Shown in pieces: positions 52,261 to 62,192 of a stretch of 64,000 bases of DNA; the first letter of the stretch is position 1; the number at the start of each line of letters is the position of its first letter. The notes below the pieces were generated by a model. That model was not told where the DNA came from and searched no databases. It saw only the letters and a program-made list of their open reading frames with translations. The DNA is from Paenibacillus sp. Soil766 (GTDB taxonomy: Bacteria; Bacillota; Bacilli; Paenibacillales; NBRC-103111), in NCBI RefSeq assembly GCF_001428105.1, contig NZ_LMSJ01000012.1, positions 370,569-434,568 of the forward strand, given 5' to 3'. A program made the position numbers and the translations under genes.

Positions 52261-53646
52261 ATGGTTAAGAAGTTGTTGTTAGCTTTCGGCGTTATGTCAT
52301 TACTGTTCCCTACACTCGCATTTGCAGCGGATGAAGCGACAGTACCACAACTACAGAGTGCAATTGATGCAGTATGGGTCATGTTAGCAGCAATCTTAGT
52401 CATCTTCATGCAAGCTGGTTTTGCACTTTTAGAAGCAGGGTCAACTAGAATGAAAAATGCCGGTCACGTAGCCGGTAAAACGATTTTAACTTTTGGGATA
52501 TGTGCCATTGCATTCTGGGCTGTAGGATTTGGTTTCGCCTTCGGTGATGGAAATGCATTTTTCGGAGAAACGGGCTTCTTCGTAACAGGTTTAGAAGATC
52601 AAGCTGCAGCAGCATTTGGATCTCTTTCCTTCTCTGATGTGCCAATTGGTATCAAATTCTTGTTCCAACTAGCATTCGCTGGTGTATCCCTTGCTATTGC
52701 ATGGGGCGGATTTGCAGAAAGAGCGAAGCTTCCGGTTTACTTCATTTTCGGAATTCTTTACACTGTTATTATTTATCCAATCGTTGCGCACTGGGTATGG
52801 GGCGGCGGCTGGTTAAGTAAATTAGGTATGCAAGATTTCGCGGGTTCAACTGTCGTTCATTTACAAGGTGCAACAGCGGCGTTAGTAGCAACGATCTTGC
52901 TTAAACCACGTATTGGCAAATATAATAAAGACAAAACACCTAACTTAATTCCAGGTCATAACCAAGTATTGTCTGTTCTTGGTGTAATCATCCTATGGAT
53001 TGGTTGGTTCGGTTTCAACCCAGGAAGTACGCTTAGTGCAATGGGAGACGGATTCTTCGGTTATATCGCATTGACAACGAATATGGCTGCTGCGGCAGGT
53101 GCTGTAGCTGCATTGATTATCTCTTGGATGTACTTCGGGAAAGCAGATATTCCTAGCATGTTAAACGGTGTTCTGGCTGCGCTTGTTGCCATTACTGCAG
53201 CATGTGCGTTCGTAGACGCTTGGGCTGCAATCGTTATTGGTGCAGTAGCGGGTATCGTTACTTTCTTCACCGCACAATGGTTCGAAAGAGCTGGAATCGA
53301 TGATCCGATCTATGCTTTCTCTGTACACGGTATCGCTGGTATCTGGGGTACACTTTCCACTGGTTTGTTCGCAACACCTGAGCTTTCAGCTAAAGTAGGT
53401 ATTGGTGGTGCAGGTTTATTCTACGGCGGTGGTTTCCACCAATTGGGAATTCAAGCACTTGGTCTTGCTGGAGCTCTAGCATTCGTACTTGTTCTTTCCT
53501 TCATTATCCTTGGAATTCTTAAAGCTACAATTGGTCTTCGTGTTACAGAAGAAGAAGAAATCATTGGTCTGGATCTTTCCGAGCATGGTTCATACGGATA
53601 TCCTGAGCAAATGAAAAAAGCAGCTCAAAACGGTGTGTCCGTTTAA
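52261..53646 (+). CDS. amt: Ammonium transporter (Amt/MEP/Rh)
   Basis: Ammonium channel of 461 residues. A cleavable signal peptide (KKLLLAFGVMSLLFPTLAFAADE) precedes about 11 helices. Signature LLEAGSTRMKNAGHVAGKT and the pore residues of DFAGSTVVHLQGATAA and YAFSVHGIAGIWGTL (twin His) are present. ATG 52261 has AAAGGAAG 7 nt upstream. The GlnR box predicts nitrogen-limited expression. Instead of the usual glnK it is followed by a DUF294 nucleotidyltransferase. Confidence 0.95.
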   Translation: MVKKLLLAFGVMSLLFPTLAFAADEATVPQLQSAIDAVWVMLAAILVIFMQAGFALLEAGSTRMKNAGHVAGKTILTFGICAIAFWAVGFGFAFGDGNAFFGETGFFVTGLEDQAAAAFGSLSFSDVPIGIKFLFQLAFAGVSLAIAWGGFAERAKLPVYFIFGILYTVIIYPIVAHWVWGGGWLSKLGMQDFAGSTVVHLQGATAALVATILLKPRIGKYNKDKTPNLIPGHNQVLSVLGVIILWIGWFGFNPGSTLSAMGDGFFGYIALTTNMAAAAGAVAALIISWMYFGKADIPSMLNGVLAALVAITAACAFVDAWAAIVIGAVAGIVTFFTAQWFERAGIDDPIYAFSVHGIAGIWGTLSTGLFATPELSAKVGIGGAGLFYGGGFHQLGIQALGLAGALAFVLVLSFIILGILKATIGLRVTEEEEIIGLDLSEHGSYGYPEQMKKAAQNGVSV

Positions 53647-53685
53647 TAAAACATATACTTTCTACTAGAGCAAAGGGGATGCAAC

Positions 53686-54768
53686 ATGAATCATCTCTCA
53701 ATGGAACGGATCCTGGAACGCATTTATCTCTCAGAGCAATTCGAAGAGATGCGAATAACCAGAGATCAGGTGCATGAGATGTTTCGGGAGCATCTCCTTT
53801 TTTCCTATACATCTGAATTGGGGCAGCAAATCAATCAAATGCATGATGCATTGATTCAAAGAACGACACAGATTGCAGAACATTTACTTGAGGATGAAGG
53901 TTACGGTAAGCCACCTGTTTCGTATGCTTTTATTTTATTCGGCAGTGGTGGCAGGAGAGAGCAGACGCTGTGGAGTGATCAGGACAATGGACTCATTTAT
54001 GAAGATAGTGAAACGCATACCCAAGATGAATTAGATTTTTATTTCGATAAGCTTGCATCGTATATCATTCGCGGTTTGGATGTGTTGGGATATCCTCCTT
54101 GTGAAGGGAATGTCATATCCAGCAATCCACAATGGCGGAAGTCGCTGCAAGGATACACGGATATGATGATCGGCTGGTTTATGGAACCTGATTGGGAAAA
54201 TGTGCGCTACCTGCTCATTTTGGCTGATATGCGTTGTATGTATGGGTCTGGAACGTTGGTGACGAAGTTGAAACAATCGTTTCTTGACTATGTGCAGGAG
54301 CATCCAGGACTTTTGAGATACTTGTTGTCGAACACATTGCATCACAAAATTTCGTTAGGTATTTTCAGTCATTTAATTACAGAGCGTTACGGTGAAGATG
54401 CAGGTGGATTTGATATCAAATATGGGGCTTATATTCCGATTGTTAATGGGATCCGACTGCTTGCTATTCAAGCAGGAATTCTTTCCGCTTCTACGCTTGA
54501 ACGAATTAGGCAGTTAAAGGTGCATGGAATTATATCTGAACAGCTAGCCAATGATTGGGAAGTGGCTTTTTCTATCGCTTTAAAACTAAGAGATAGTACA
54601 CCGTTCCAATTAGATGAAGAGAAATACACGACTAGAGGTAAACTTTCGGCAAATCAGCTTAACAAAGAGGTTCGCGCGCAACTAAAGCAATGTTTACGTA
54701 CGGGAATTCAGTTGCAGAAGTATGTCGGTAAATCCATAGGCTCACACATAGAGAGAGAGAAAGGTTAG
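53686..54768 (+). CDS. DUF294 nucleotidyltransferase-like protein (GlnD-type)
   Basis: A 360-residue soluble protein. The nucleotidyltransferase motif FILFGSGGRREQTLWSDQDNGLIYED has G-S, R-x-E and D-x-D as in GlnD. Its second half is helical (DUF294 C-terminal domain), with GIRLLAIQAGI. It lacks the CBS and cyclic-nucleotide domains that many relatives carry. Starts 39 nt after amt and precedes a DnaQ-like exonuclease, so a transport-linked signalling role is inferred. Substrate of nucleotidylation unknown. Confidence 0.85.
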   Translation: MNHLSMERILERIYLSEQFEEMRITRDQVHEMFREHLLFSYTSELGQQINQMHDALIQRTTQIAEHLLEDEGYGKPPVSYAFILFGSGGRREQTLWSDQDNGLIYEDSETHTQDELDFYFDKLASYIIRGLDVLGYPPCEGNVISSNPQWRKSLQGYTDMMIGWFMEPDWENVRYLLILADMRCMYGSGTLVTKLKQSFLDYVQEHPGLLRYLLSNTLHHKISLGIFSHLITERYGEDAGGFDIKYGAYIPIVNGIRLLAIQAGILSASTLERIRQLKVHGIISEQLANDWEVAFSIALKLRDSTPFQLDEEKYTTRGKLSANQLNKEVRAQLKQCLRTGIQLQKYVGKSIGSHIEREKG

Positions 54769-54820
54769 TTATATCGGAATCGGAATTCACGTTTCATTCG
54801 CGTAGGGAGAGGTGAGTCAG

Positions 54821-55555
54821 TTGAAGGATATGCGTCCCGCAGGTCGTATGTGGCACTTATATAAAATGGGTGGTTTGACCCCAGCTTTAACCTCGATGTT
54901 TGATGCACAGAGTGCACAGCAAATGGCCTTCATTAGGTCGATGCTGAAGGAGCAACGGAAAGACTCTTTGTTTGAAATTCCTTTGCACGCGATGGAAATC
55001 GTGGTGTTTGATCTTGAAACGACGGGTTTCTCTCCATATAATGGAGACGAAATTATCTCATTCGGTGCTGTCTCTGTTATTGGTGGTGAAGTGCAAATAC
55101 AAGATACCTTCTATAGAATGGTGAACCCCAAGCGCAAGATTCCAGATGAGATCGTAGAGTTAACGGGTATTACGAATGAAATGGCTAGTGATGCACCTGA
55201 CTTAATCGGTGTTTTAAGTGAATTTTTAGAATTTGTTCAGCAGAAAATTTTAGTGGCTCATGCCATTGGACATGATAAAAGTTTTTTGAACTCGGCCTTG
55301 TGGCGTACGTCAAAAGTTAGCTTATCCCATCGTGTCTTAGATATTATGATGATTGCGAAATGGCTCATGCCTAAACGCAAAAATCTTGGTTTAGACTCAC
55401 TTCTACATGCCTATGATATCCCAGTAACTGTGAGACATCATGCGCTTGAGGATGCACTGATGACCGCGCAGTTATGGTCCAGATTTATGGAAGAAATAAG
55501 GGCAAGAGATGTAGACACACTAGGTGATTTATATGCTTTATTAAGCCATCATTGA
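54821..55555 (+). CDS. DEDDh 3'-5' exonuclease (DnaQ/epsilon-like)
   Basis: A 244-residue exonuclease domain protein. Exo I is VVFDLETTGFSPYNGDEI, exo II is LVAHAIGHDKSFL, and exo III is RHHALEDALMTAQLW: D, E, D, H and D in DEDDh order. A helical N-terminal extension of about 60 residues precedes it. I chose TTG 54821, 8 nt after GGGAGAGG, over GTG 54812. Third gene of the amt unit. It may act on nucleotides or RNA rather than as a polymerase proofreader. Confidence 0.87.
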   Translation: MKDMRPAGRMWHLYKMGGLTPALTSMFDAQSAQQMAFIRSMLKEQRKDSLFEIPLHAMEIVVFDLETTGFSPYNGDEIISFGAVSVIGGEVQIQDTFYRMVNPKRKIPDEIVELTGITNEMASDAPDLIGVLSEFLEFVQQKILVAHAIGHDKSFLNSALWRTSKVSLSHRVLDIMMIAKWLMPKRKNLGLDSLLHAYDIPVTVRHHALEDALMTAQLWSRFMEEIRARDVDTLGDLYALLSHH

Positions 55556-55986
55556 CCGATGACAAACGAAAGTTTGTGATATGCGGTAGTGGTGGTTTTT
55601 TTTAGGGAATAGACCTGGAGGTCAGGATTCTCTTCGTGTTGCAGGGAGAGGATCCAGTAGGTTGGAATAGTGTGCCAGAGCGTTAAGAGATCCTCGGCAG
55701 ATGGAGTTGATGCGGCAGTAGGGTGTGAATGAAAAATCCCGACGATCGTTCGACGTTCATCTGTTAGGTAGGGAAGCATATCGATGGGGTTGATGGTGAA
55801 TTGTTTAGTTGGATGTGCCGCTTGATTGTGCAGAGGGATAAAGGTGTGGATCTGGAGCTCGTCTGTCTGTGAGAAAGAGGCCTCTTGAATGAGAATGCCA
55901 CATGCTTCATTAGGGAGCGAGCGCATACTGTGAGAGATCATTTGATCATATAATTTTCTAGTTAAATGAATGTTCACTTTGCTCAC
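55549..55986 (-). CDS. JAMM-motif metalloprotease (Mov34/MPN/PAD-1)
   Basis: A 145-residue protein with the JAMM zinc signature: Glu in NEACGILIQ, then GIFHSHPTAASTPSAED (HxHPx7SxxD). Bacterial relatives process small ubiquitin-like or sulfur-carrier proteins. The stop overlaps the convergent exonuclease stop by 7 nt, so no terminator fits between them. No sulfur-carrier gene is adjacent. Confidence 0.88.
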   Translation of the reverse strand: MSKVNIHLTRKLYDQMISHSMRSLPNEACGILIQEASFSQTDELQIHTFIPLHNQAAHPTKQFTINPIDMLPYLTDERRTIVGIFHSHPTAASTPSAEDLLTLWHTIPTYWILSLQHEENPDLQVYSLKKTTTTAYHKLSFVIGQ

Positions 55987-56019
55987 TCCCTCACATTACA
56001 TGGATATGAGGTAAGTATA

Positions 56020-57330
56020 TCATGTTTGTTCTTGTAGCTCCGCATTGGGTTTAATGCGGAAAAATACCAATACTAACATCGTAAGTGATAATGAGGCTAC
56101 GGTAATAAAGAGAGTTTTATGGGAGATGCTCATGAGCCAGCCGAATAAGGGGGGGCCGAAGGCGACTCCTATAAATCTTAAGCTATTGTAAAGGGAAGTA
56201 ATCATCCCGCGTTGCTCACGCTCTACCGATCCGGTAATGAGCGTGTTCAGGCATGGGAGTAAGAGTCCTGTCCCTATCCCGCTAAGTGATAATAAGCCAA
56301 TGAAGATATATAGGTTCCCATTTAGGAATGTAGCCAAGGTGAGGGATACAACCATAATTATAAGTCCAATGTTCATGAGCCAGCGCATGAGTTTGCCGTT
56401 TTGTTTGATTTTTGCCCCTGTGGTATAAGAGGTGATGACGAGGCAAAGCAAAGGGATTGCCAGAATAAGGCCTTTGCGCACGCCTTCGATGCTATAGGGC
56501 TTCTCTTCCAAAATCTGTGAGAGGTAGAAAAGCACGCCGAATAATATGAATAAGGTGATCGACCCGGCTATGAAGGCGGGAATTAGCCAATGACCTTTGC
56601 TTTTAAGAATGGTTTTGATTTGCTTCAAATAGAGCTTAAGGGGTTGGGCTTCTTTCTCTTTGGCCGGTTCTTTGATCATGAAAATAACAGCGAGCAGAGC
56701 GAGTAAACAAAAAAGTGGAAAAGCAAAAAAAGGCGCAAACCAAATTATTAGCGCTAGAAGAGAGCCTAGAATAGGACTTACAACTTTGCCAATTCCGTTG
56801 GAGGCTTCGATGAGTCCTAGTGCTTTGCTGGCTTTGGGGCCCTTGTAAATATCGCCAACAAGCGCCATGGCAATAGGGGCTGTTCCCGCGGCTCCAAGGC
56901 CTTGTATGGCTCTAGAAGCTATTAGTATAGGGTAGGAGTTCCAGACAGCGCCAAGCCCTGCTAGGACCCCGGCAGCGCCGTACACGATAAGCGATGGGAT
57001 GATAACAGATTTACGTGTGAAGCGATCAGACAAATAACCTGATATCGGAATGATGAGGCCGGCTGACAGTGAAAATAAGGTAATGATGAGTGAACTTTGG
57101 AAGCGTGAGATATTCATTTTATCTTGCAAATCTGGCAGAATCGGGACAAGCATAGAGTTGCCTAGGACAAGCACCAAAGGGATGGAGGCAAGTGCGAGGT
57201 ATTGCCATATACCCCCATTTTTGCTCGTATCCTTATTTATTTTATGAGACGAGCCATCCTCTTCATGTTCGTAAATTCTCATTTTATTGAGCGGGGCTTT
57301 ACCTCTCGCTTTCACGGCAGCTGGTTTCAT
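56020..57330 (-). CDS. MFS transporter, drug:H+ antiporter type
   Basis: A 436-residue protein with about 12 helices after a hydrophilic N-terminal tail of about 40 residues. Motif A is SGYLSDRFTRKSVIIP and motif C-like AIQGLGAAGTAPIAMALVGDIY. ATG 57330 has AAAGGA 9 nt upstream; an ATG at 57348 precedes it. Resembles exporters of the TetA/Bcr kind. Cargo unknown. Confidence 0.85.
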   Translation of the reverse strand: MKPAAVKARGKAPLNKMRIYEHEEDGSSHKINKDTSKNGGIWQYLALASIPLVLVLGNSMLVPILPDLQDKMNISRFQSSLIITLFSLSAGLIIPISGYLSDRFTRKSVIIPSLIVYGAAGVLAGLGAVWNSYPILIASRAIQGLGAAGTAPIAMALVGDIYKGPKASKALGLIEASNGIGKVVSPILGSLLALIIWFAPFFAFPLFCLLALLAVIFMIKEPAKEKEAQPLKLYLKQIKTILKSKGHWLIPAFIAGSITLFILFGVLFYLSQILEEKPYSIEGVRKGLILAIPLLCLVITSYTTGAKIKQNGKLMRWLMNIGLIIMVVSLTLATFLNGNLYIFIGLLSLSGIGTGLLLPCLNTLITGSVEREQRGMITSLYNSLRFIGVAFGPPLFGWLMSISHKTLFITVASLSLTMLVLVFFRIKPNAELQEQT

Positions 57331-57459
57331 TTCATTGGTTCCTTTCATCGCAAAGAGTAGGTATACTCTTCCCTATTAGGATGAAAACATACTTCCGGAT
57401 TGCGATGTTGGAATTTTCGTTAATTTGGAGATAATATAGAGGGAGTGGGGGTTGATATT

Positions 57460-57996
57460 GTGAAGAAGAATCTCATCGTGATCGCTTTCGTCGTTCTATT
57501 GGCGGGCTTTGCGATTTATCAAAATGTAAGGAATGAAGATAAACAAACTCTCATGCCCAGCGAGCAAGCGGCAAAGGTGAATTTCTTAGCGCCTCCATTT
57601 ACGTTACAAGGGTTGGATGGGAAGGAATATTCGGTTGGAGGTCCCCGTGATAAACCGATGTTTGTAAACTTCTGGGCATCCTGGTGTGGTCCTTGCGAGG
57701 AAGAAGCGCCTGATCTGGTGAATATGTATAAAAAATATGAGGGCAAATTTGATCTTTATGCGGTGAACGTGACGCCAGGGGATAAAATGGACAATATTAA
57801 AAAATTTGTGGATACCTATCAGTACCCGTTCCCTGTGCTGCTCGATAAACAAGGGACAAATGCGGATACCTATAACGTTATTGCGATCCCTACGAGCTTT
57901 CTTATTGATAAAAATGGCGTGATCAGAGAAATCATTCATGTGCTTTCCCCGAAGGAGCTCGACAAGAAGATGGCGAGTCTTCTGAAGGAAGACTAA
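57460..57996 (+). CDS. TlpA/ResA-like membrane-anchored thioredoxin
   Basis: A 178-residue extracytoplasmic thiol-disulfide protein. The N-terminal helix (KNLIVIAFVVLLAGFAIYQN) anchors it. The redox motif WASWCGPCEEEAP is CGPC type, and FLIDKNGVIREIIHV follows the cis-Pro (AIPTSF). GTG 57460 has GGGGG 8 nt upstream. Likely supports cytochrome c maturation or spore thiol chemistry. Confidence 0.9.
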   Translation: MKKNLIVIAFVVLLAGFAIYQNVRNEDKQTLMPSEQAAKVNFLAPPFTLQGLDGKEYSVGGPRDKPMFVNFWASWCGPCEEEAPDLVNMYKKYEGKFDLYAVNVTPGDKMDNIKKFVDTYQYPFPVLLDKQGTNADTYNVIAIPTSFLIDKNGVIREIIHVLSPKELDKKMASLLKED

Positions 57997-58000
57997 CTAA

Positions 58001-58042
58001 AAAAAGCTGCAAGAGCGTGGATAGCTCTCTTGCAGCTTTTTC
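58001..58042. terminator. Bidirectional terminator
   Basis: AAAAAGCTGCAAGAG ... CTCTcTTGCAGCTTTTT between resA-like and cimA. Confidence 0.85.
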
Positions 58043-58051
58043 GTATAAGGA

Positions 58052-59671
58052 TCAGTGATTCACTAAACCTAATCGTTCTTGTTGCTCTTTGTTAGCTGGC
58101 TCCACGCGTTTCCTGCTGATGAGGGCATAGCGTAAGCTGTCAACAAGTGCATACCAGCTAGCTTCAATAATGTTACTAGATACACCGAGTGTGTTCCATG
58201 TGGTATTGAAATCAGTGGATTCCATAAGCACGCGAACTTTGCCTGCTGTTGCATCTTTCTCGTCAAGTACACGTACTTTATAATCCGAAAGATGAACGTT
58301 CTTAATGTCTGGATAGTATTGAATGAGCGCTTTCCGCAAGGCATTATCAAGTGCATTGACAGGACCGTTACCTTCAGCCGCGGTATAAATAGTTTCGCCA
58401 TGTACTTTCACCTTGACGATCGCTTCGGAGACAACAGAATGATTCGCTGATTTCTCAACGAGCATCTTAAATGATTCTAAGGTGAAAATTTCTTCAAGGC
58501 CTTCAAAGGCTTCGCGCAATAAGAGTTCAAGAGTAGCGTCCGCACCTTCGAATTGATAGCCCTGGTGTTCCATGTCTTTTATTTTCTCGATAATCTCTTT
58601 GGTCTTCTGATGCTCTTTGTTGAAATCTAAGTTTAGTTCTTGTGCCTTGACCAAAACGTTACTTTGGCCGGCGAGTTCGGAAACGAGCACGCGTTGTTTA
58701 TTTCCTACATACTCAGGTTTCGTATGCTCATACGTGCTGGCATCCTTAAGGATGGCGGATACGTGAATGCCCCCTTTGTGTGCGAAGGCCGCGTTACCCA
58801 CATAAGGTTGGTTAACAGGCATATGCATGTTGGCGATCTCACTGATATATCTCGAAACCGATGTAAGTGACTTCAGTTGATCTGCAGAGATGACATCATA
58901 ACCCAGTTTCAATTGCAAGTTAGGGATAATCGAGCTTAAGTTCGCATTTCCGCAACGCTCCCCGTAGCCGTTGATGGTCCCTTGAACTTGTCTAGCGCCG
59001 GCTTGTACAGCTGCTAAGGAGTTCGCTACACCTAATTCACAATCATTGTGAGCATGAATGCCCACTGGTGTGGAAATGTGCTGTGTAACTGTCGTTACAA
59101 TGGCAGTGATCTCATTCGGTAAGGAGCCGCCATTCGTGTCACAAAGTGTAATCCAATCCGCGCCAGCGTCTTGTGCTTTTTTGATTGTTTGAAGCGCATA
59201 GTCAGGATTATTCTTGTAGCCGTCAAAGAAATGCTCGGCATCATAAATAACTTCCATTCCGCTGCTTTTCAAAAAGAGAACGGAGTCATAAATCATGTTT
59301 AAGTTTTCTTCAAGTGTTGTTTGAATAGCTGTCGTTACATGAAAGTCCCATGACTTACCGAAAATCGTGGCAACTTGCGCACCGGATTCAACGAGTCTAT
59401 TTAGGTTAATGTCATCAGCGGCAAGCGAATCTTTCCGTCTTGTGCTACCAAAAGCGGTAATCTTGGCATTCGTAAAAGTCATGGTGCGTGCTCGCTCAAA
59501 GAATTCAATATCTTTGCTGTTGCTGCCCGGCCATCCGCCTTCAATATAATGAACCCCGAGCTCATCTAGCTTACGGGCAATTTTGATTTTATCCTCAACG
59601 GATAGGGAGATACCTTCTCCTTGGGTTCCGTCTCGTAGGGTGGTGTCGAAGATTTTGACTGATGTTGGCAT
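58052..59671 (-). CDS. cimA: (R)-citramalate synthase
   Basis: Condenses pyruvate and acetyl-CoA to (R)-citramalate for isoleucine synthesis. The 539 residues fit CimA, longer than LeuA. Catalytic and metal motifs: IFDTTLRDGTQGEG, GGWPGSN, VGIHAHNDCELGVANSLAAVQAGARQVQGTINGYGERCGNANL (quoted in parts: HAHNDCELG, NGYGERCGNANL). Residues after about 400 are the regulatory LeuA-dimer domain, which binds isoleucine. ATG 59671 has GAAGGAGG upstream. Confidence 0.93.
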   Translation of the reverse strand: MPTSVKIFDTTLRDGTQGEGISLSVEDKIKIARKLDELGVHYIEGGWPGSNSKDIEFFERARTMTFTNAKITAFGSTRRKDSLAADDINLNRLVESGAQVATIFGKSWDFHVTTAIQTTLEENLNMIYDSVLFLKSSGMEVIYDAEHFFDGYKNNPDYALQTIKKAQDAGADWITLCDTNGGSLPNEITAIVTTVTQHISTPVGIHAHNDCELGVANSLAAVQAGARQVQGTINGYGERCGNANLSSIIPNLQLKLGYDVISADQLKSLTSVSRYISEIANMHMPVNQPYVGNAAFAHKGGIHVSAILKDASTYEHTKPEYVGNKQRVLVSELAGQSNVLVKAQELNLDFNKEHQKTKEIIEKIKDMEHQGYQFEGADATLELLLREAFEGLEEIFTLESFKMLVEKSANHSVVSEAIVKVKVHGETIYTAAEGNGPVNALDNALRKALIQYYPDIKNVHLSDYKVRVLDEKDATAGKVRVLMESTDFNTTWNTLGVSSNIIEASWYALVDSLRYALISRKRVEPANKEQQERLGLVNH

Positions 59672-59909
59672 GGGTTCCTCCTTCAAAAGCTAGCAAAGTG
59701 ACTTTGGTGCATTGGAAATGTGAGTAGTTTCGCTTGCTTTAAAGCGCTAATGTATAATTTACGATTATAACATAAATGTACAGGTAAAGACATCATAACG
59801 TAAAACCGCGTCACCTTGAATGATTATTTTTTTGACATCTTAATTGGGTTATGTTTCACTCGAATAGACGGCTCTGAAATCTGATTCAATATACTGGGAG
59901 GTAATGAGT

Positions 59910-61211
59910 ATGGTGTCGGTAGAGCATCATTATCCCAAGCAAGGCAGAGTCATTTTACATATTGATATGAATGCATTCTATTGTTCGGTTCATGAAGCCG
60001 TAGAGCCTGACCTCTATAAGGGGAAGCCGCTTGCTGTTGCTGGGAGTGTGGAGCTACGTAAGGGGATAGTTGTTACTTCATCATATGCAGCTCGCAAGCT
60101 AGGGATCAAGACAGGCATGCAAGTTAGGCAAGCGTTGAAAATATGTCCAGATCTGATTTTAATCAAACCAGACTTTGATCTCTATCGAAATTTCTCGAGG
60201 CGGTTTATGCAGATAGTCTATGGGTATTCACCGATGGTAGAATCTATGTCTATTGATGAATGTTTTGTAGATATCACAGGTTCCAAACAGTTTGGTACGC
60301 CACTTGATATCGCAAATAGTATTCAAAGAAAAATAATGCAAGAGTTGAATTTACCATGCTCCATTGGTGTCGCGCCGAATAAGCTGCTAGCTAAAATGGG
60401 ATCTGATATGAAGAAGCCAAATGGGATTACGGTACTGCGGCTTCGAGATGTGCCGACTGTTTTCTGGGATAAGCCGTGTCAATATTTATATGGAATTGGG
60501 AAAAAAACAGCGGAAAAGCTTACGAAGCTTGGTATCCTGACTTTAGGGCAGTTGGCTGTTGCGGATGACACGTTGTTAAGTAAGCACTTCGGAGTCATGG
60601 GTCCTCACTTAAAGCGCGCAGCCAATGGAATTGATTCCTCGGTTGTGAATCCAGAGCAAGAGCAGAGCAAGTCCATTGGGCACACGACGACATTACCTCG
60701 TGATTATACGGATCGCAACGAAGTTCATCGTGTCCTGCTAAATTTGGCGGATCAAGTAGCGAGGAGGCTACGTAAGCAGGAGCTCATGACTTCGACAATT
60801 CAGATTACGATTCGTAATCCTGAGATGAGGACGATTACGAGATCACTTACTTTGCAGGCTCCGACTGAACATATGGATGATATTTATCGCACCGCCTGTC
60901 AGCTATATGATCATCAATGGGAAGATGGTAATCCCGTAAGGTTACTTGGAATCACATTACAGAATTTGATCGCTAAGGAAGAATCCTACGTACAGCTTGA
61001 TTTATTCGATTACGAGAAACAGCCGCGGAGGGAAAACCTGAATCGAGTAATGGATAAACTGCGTGATAAATTCGGTGAAGGTGCGATTCTTACAGCAGGG
61101 ATGATGAGTGACGACCCCTCTTCCTTAATTCGAAATCACAAAGTAAGAGGGACGTCCTTGCAAATGGATCATTTGCGAAATAATCCTCTTCATAAAGATA
61201 AAGGAGAGTGA
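59910..61211 (+). CDS. dinB: DNA polymerase IV (Y family)
   Basis: Translesion polymerase of 433 residues, close to Bacillus YqjH. Palm motifs LHIDMNAFYCSVHEA and SIDECFVDIT hold the catalytic Asp and Glu. The fingers and HhH region YGIGKKTAEKLTKLGI follows. A beta-clamp binding motif, QLDLF, lies near residue 360. ATG 59910 has GGAGG 8 nt upstream. No LexA box was seen upstream. Ends 4 nt into the next ORF, so coupled. Confidence 0.93.
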   Translation: MVSVEHHYPKQGRVILHIDMNAFYCSVHEAVEPDLYKGKPLAVAGSVELRKGIVVTSSYAARKLGIKTGMQVRQALKICPDLILIKPDFDLYRNFSRRFMQIVYGYSPMVESMSIDECFVDITGSKQFGTPLDIANSIQRKIMQELNLPCSIGVAPNKLLAKMGSDMKKPNGITVLRLRDVPTVFWDKPCQYLYGIGKKTAEKLTKLGILTLGQLAVADDTLLSKHFGVMGPHLKRAANGIDSSVVNPEQEQSKSIGHTTTLPRDYTDRNEVHRVLLNLADQVARRLRKQELMTSTIQITIRNPEMRTITRSLTLQAPTEHMDDIYRTACQLYDHQWEDGNPVRLLGITLQNLIAKEESYVQLDLFDYEKQPRRENLNRVMDKLRDKFGEGAILTAGMMSDDPSSLIRNHKVRGTSLQMDHLRNNPLHKDKGE

Positions 61212-61216
61212 AGAAC

Positions 61217-61720
61217 ATGGCTCATTATTTGGGCTTCGCGGGATTTTCCAACAGCGGGAAAACAACATTGGTTGCTAAGCTCGTCATAGAAATGAAACTT
61301 CGCGGCCATCGGATTGCGGTAATGAAACATGATGCCCATGGACACTATAAAGAAGCACAAGGAGCCGACTCCACTGTATTTGTTGAGACAGGTGCCGACG
61401 TCGTGGTTACACTTTCTCCGAATGCGATACACGTCTATGAGAAGAAGGAAACAACGTGTCTGGAAGAGCAGTTAGTAGCATATGACCATCTTGATTATAT
61501 TTTTATTGAGGGGTTCAAGAAGGAAAAGCATCCAAAGATTGGGGTTTATCGTACAATAGAGCAAAAGGGATTACTTGAAGGAAGGGCGCCGGGCTTAATT
61601 GCAGTTGCGACAGATCTAACAGATCTAGAAGATACTTTCGCGCTTCCGCAGTTTAATTTGAATGATATCGGTGGAATTGCAGACTTTATTGAGCAGTATT
61701 TCATGAATTGTCAATTTTAA
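61217..61720 (+). CDS. mobB: Molybdopterin-guanine dinucleotide biosynthesis protein MobB
   Basis: A 167-residue GTP-binding protein. The P-loop GFSNSGKTTL is near the N-terminus; MKHDAHGH and YIFIEGFKKEKHPKI are MobB signatures. It helps MobA attach nucleotide to molybdenum cofactor. No other moco gene is nearby. ATG 61217 is 10 nt after AAAGGAG. Confidence 0.92.
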   Translation: MAHYLGFAGFSNSGKTTLVAKLVIEMKLRGHRIAVMKHDAHGHYKEAQGADSTVFVETGADVVVTLSPNAIHVYEKKETTCLEEQLVAYDHLDYIFIEGFKKEKHPKIGVYRTIEQKGLLEGRAPGLIAVATDLTDLEDTFALPQFNLNDIGGIADFIEQYFMNCQF

Positions 61721-61727
61721 GGTTTGA

Positions 61728-62021
<294 letters not shown>

Positions 62022-62065
62022 TCATAATTTCAAAATTCATTTTGTGGGAAAACTGCGAAATGTCG

Positions 62066-62106
62066 AAAGAGCTCGTTTCCTGAGGGGGAACGGGCTCTTT
62101 TTTTTT
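62066..62106 (+). terminator. Terminator of the ferredoxin gene
   Basis: AAAGAGCTCGTT-t-CC ... GG-GGAACG-g-GCTCTTT followed by a T run. Confidence 0.75.
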
Positions 62107-62192
62107 GATGAAAAACGTGAAATTTGTAACAATTTATTGCCAATTCACAGCTAGCATCTTACAATGAAACTAGTAAACTCGGGGAGGATTAT

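Noticed and set aside
59690-59900. LexA (SOS) box upstream of dinB
   Set aside because: No match to the CGAAC-N4-GTTCG type consensus was found.
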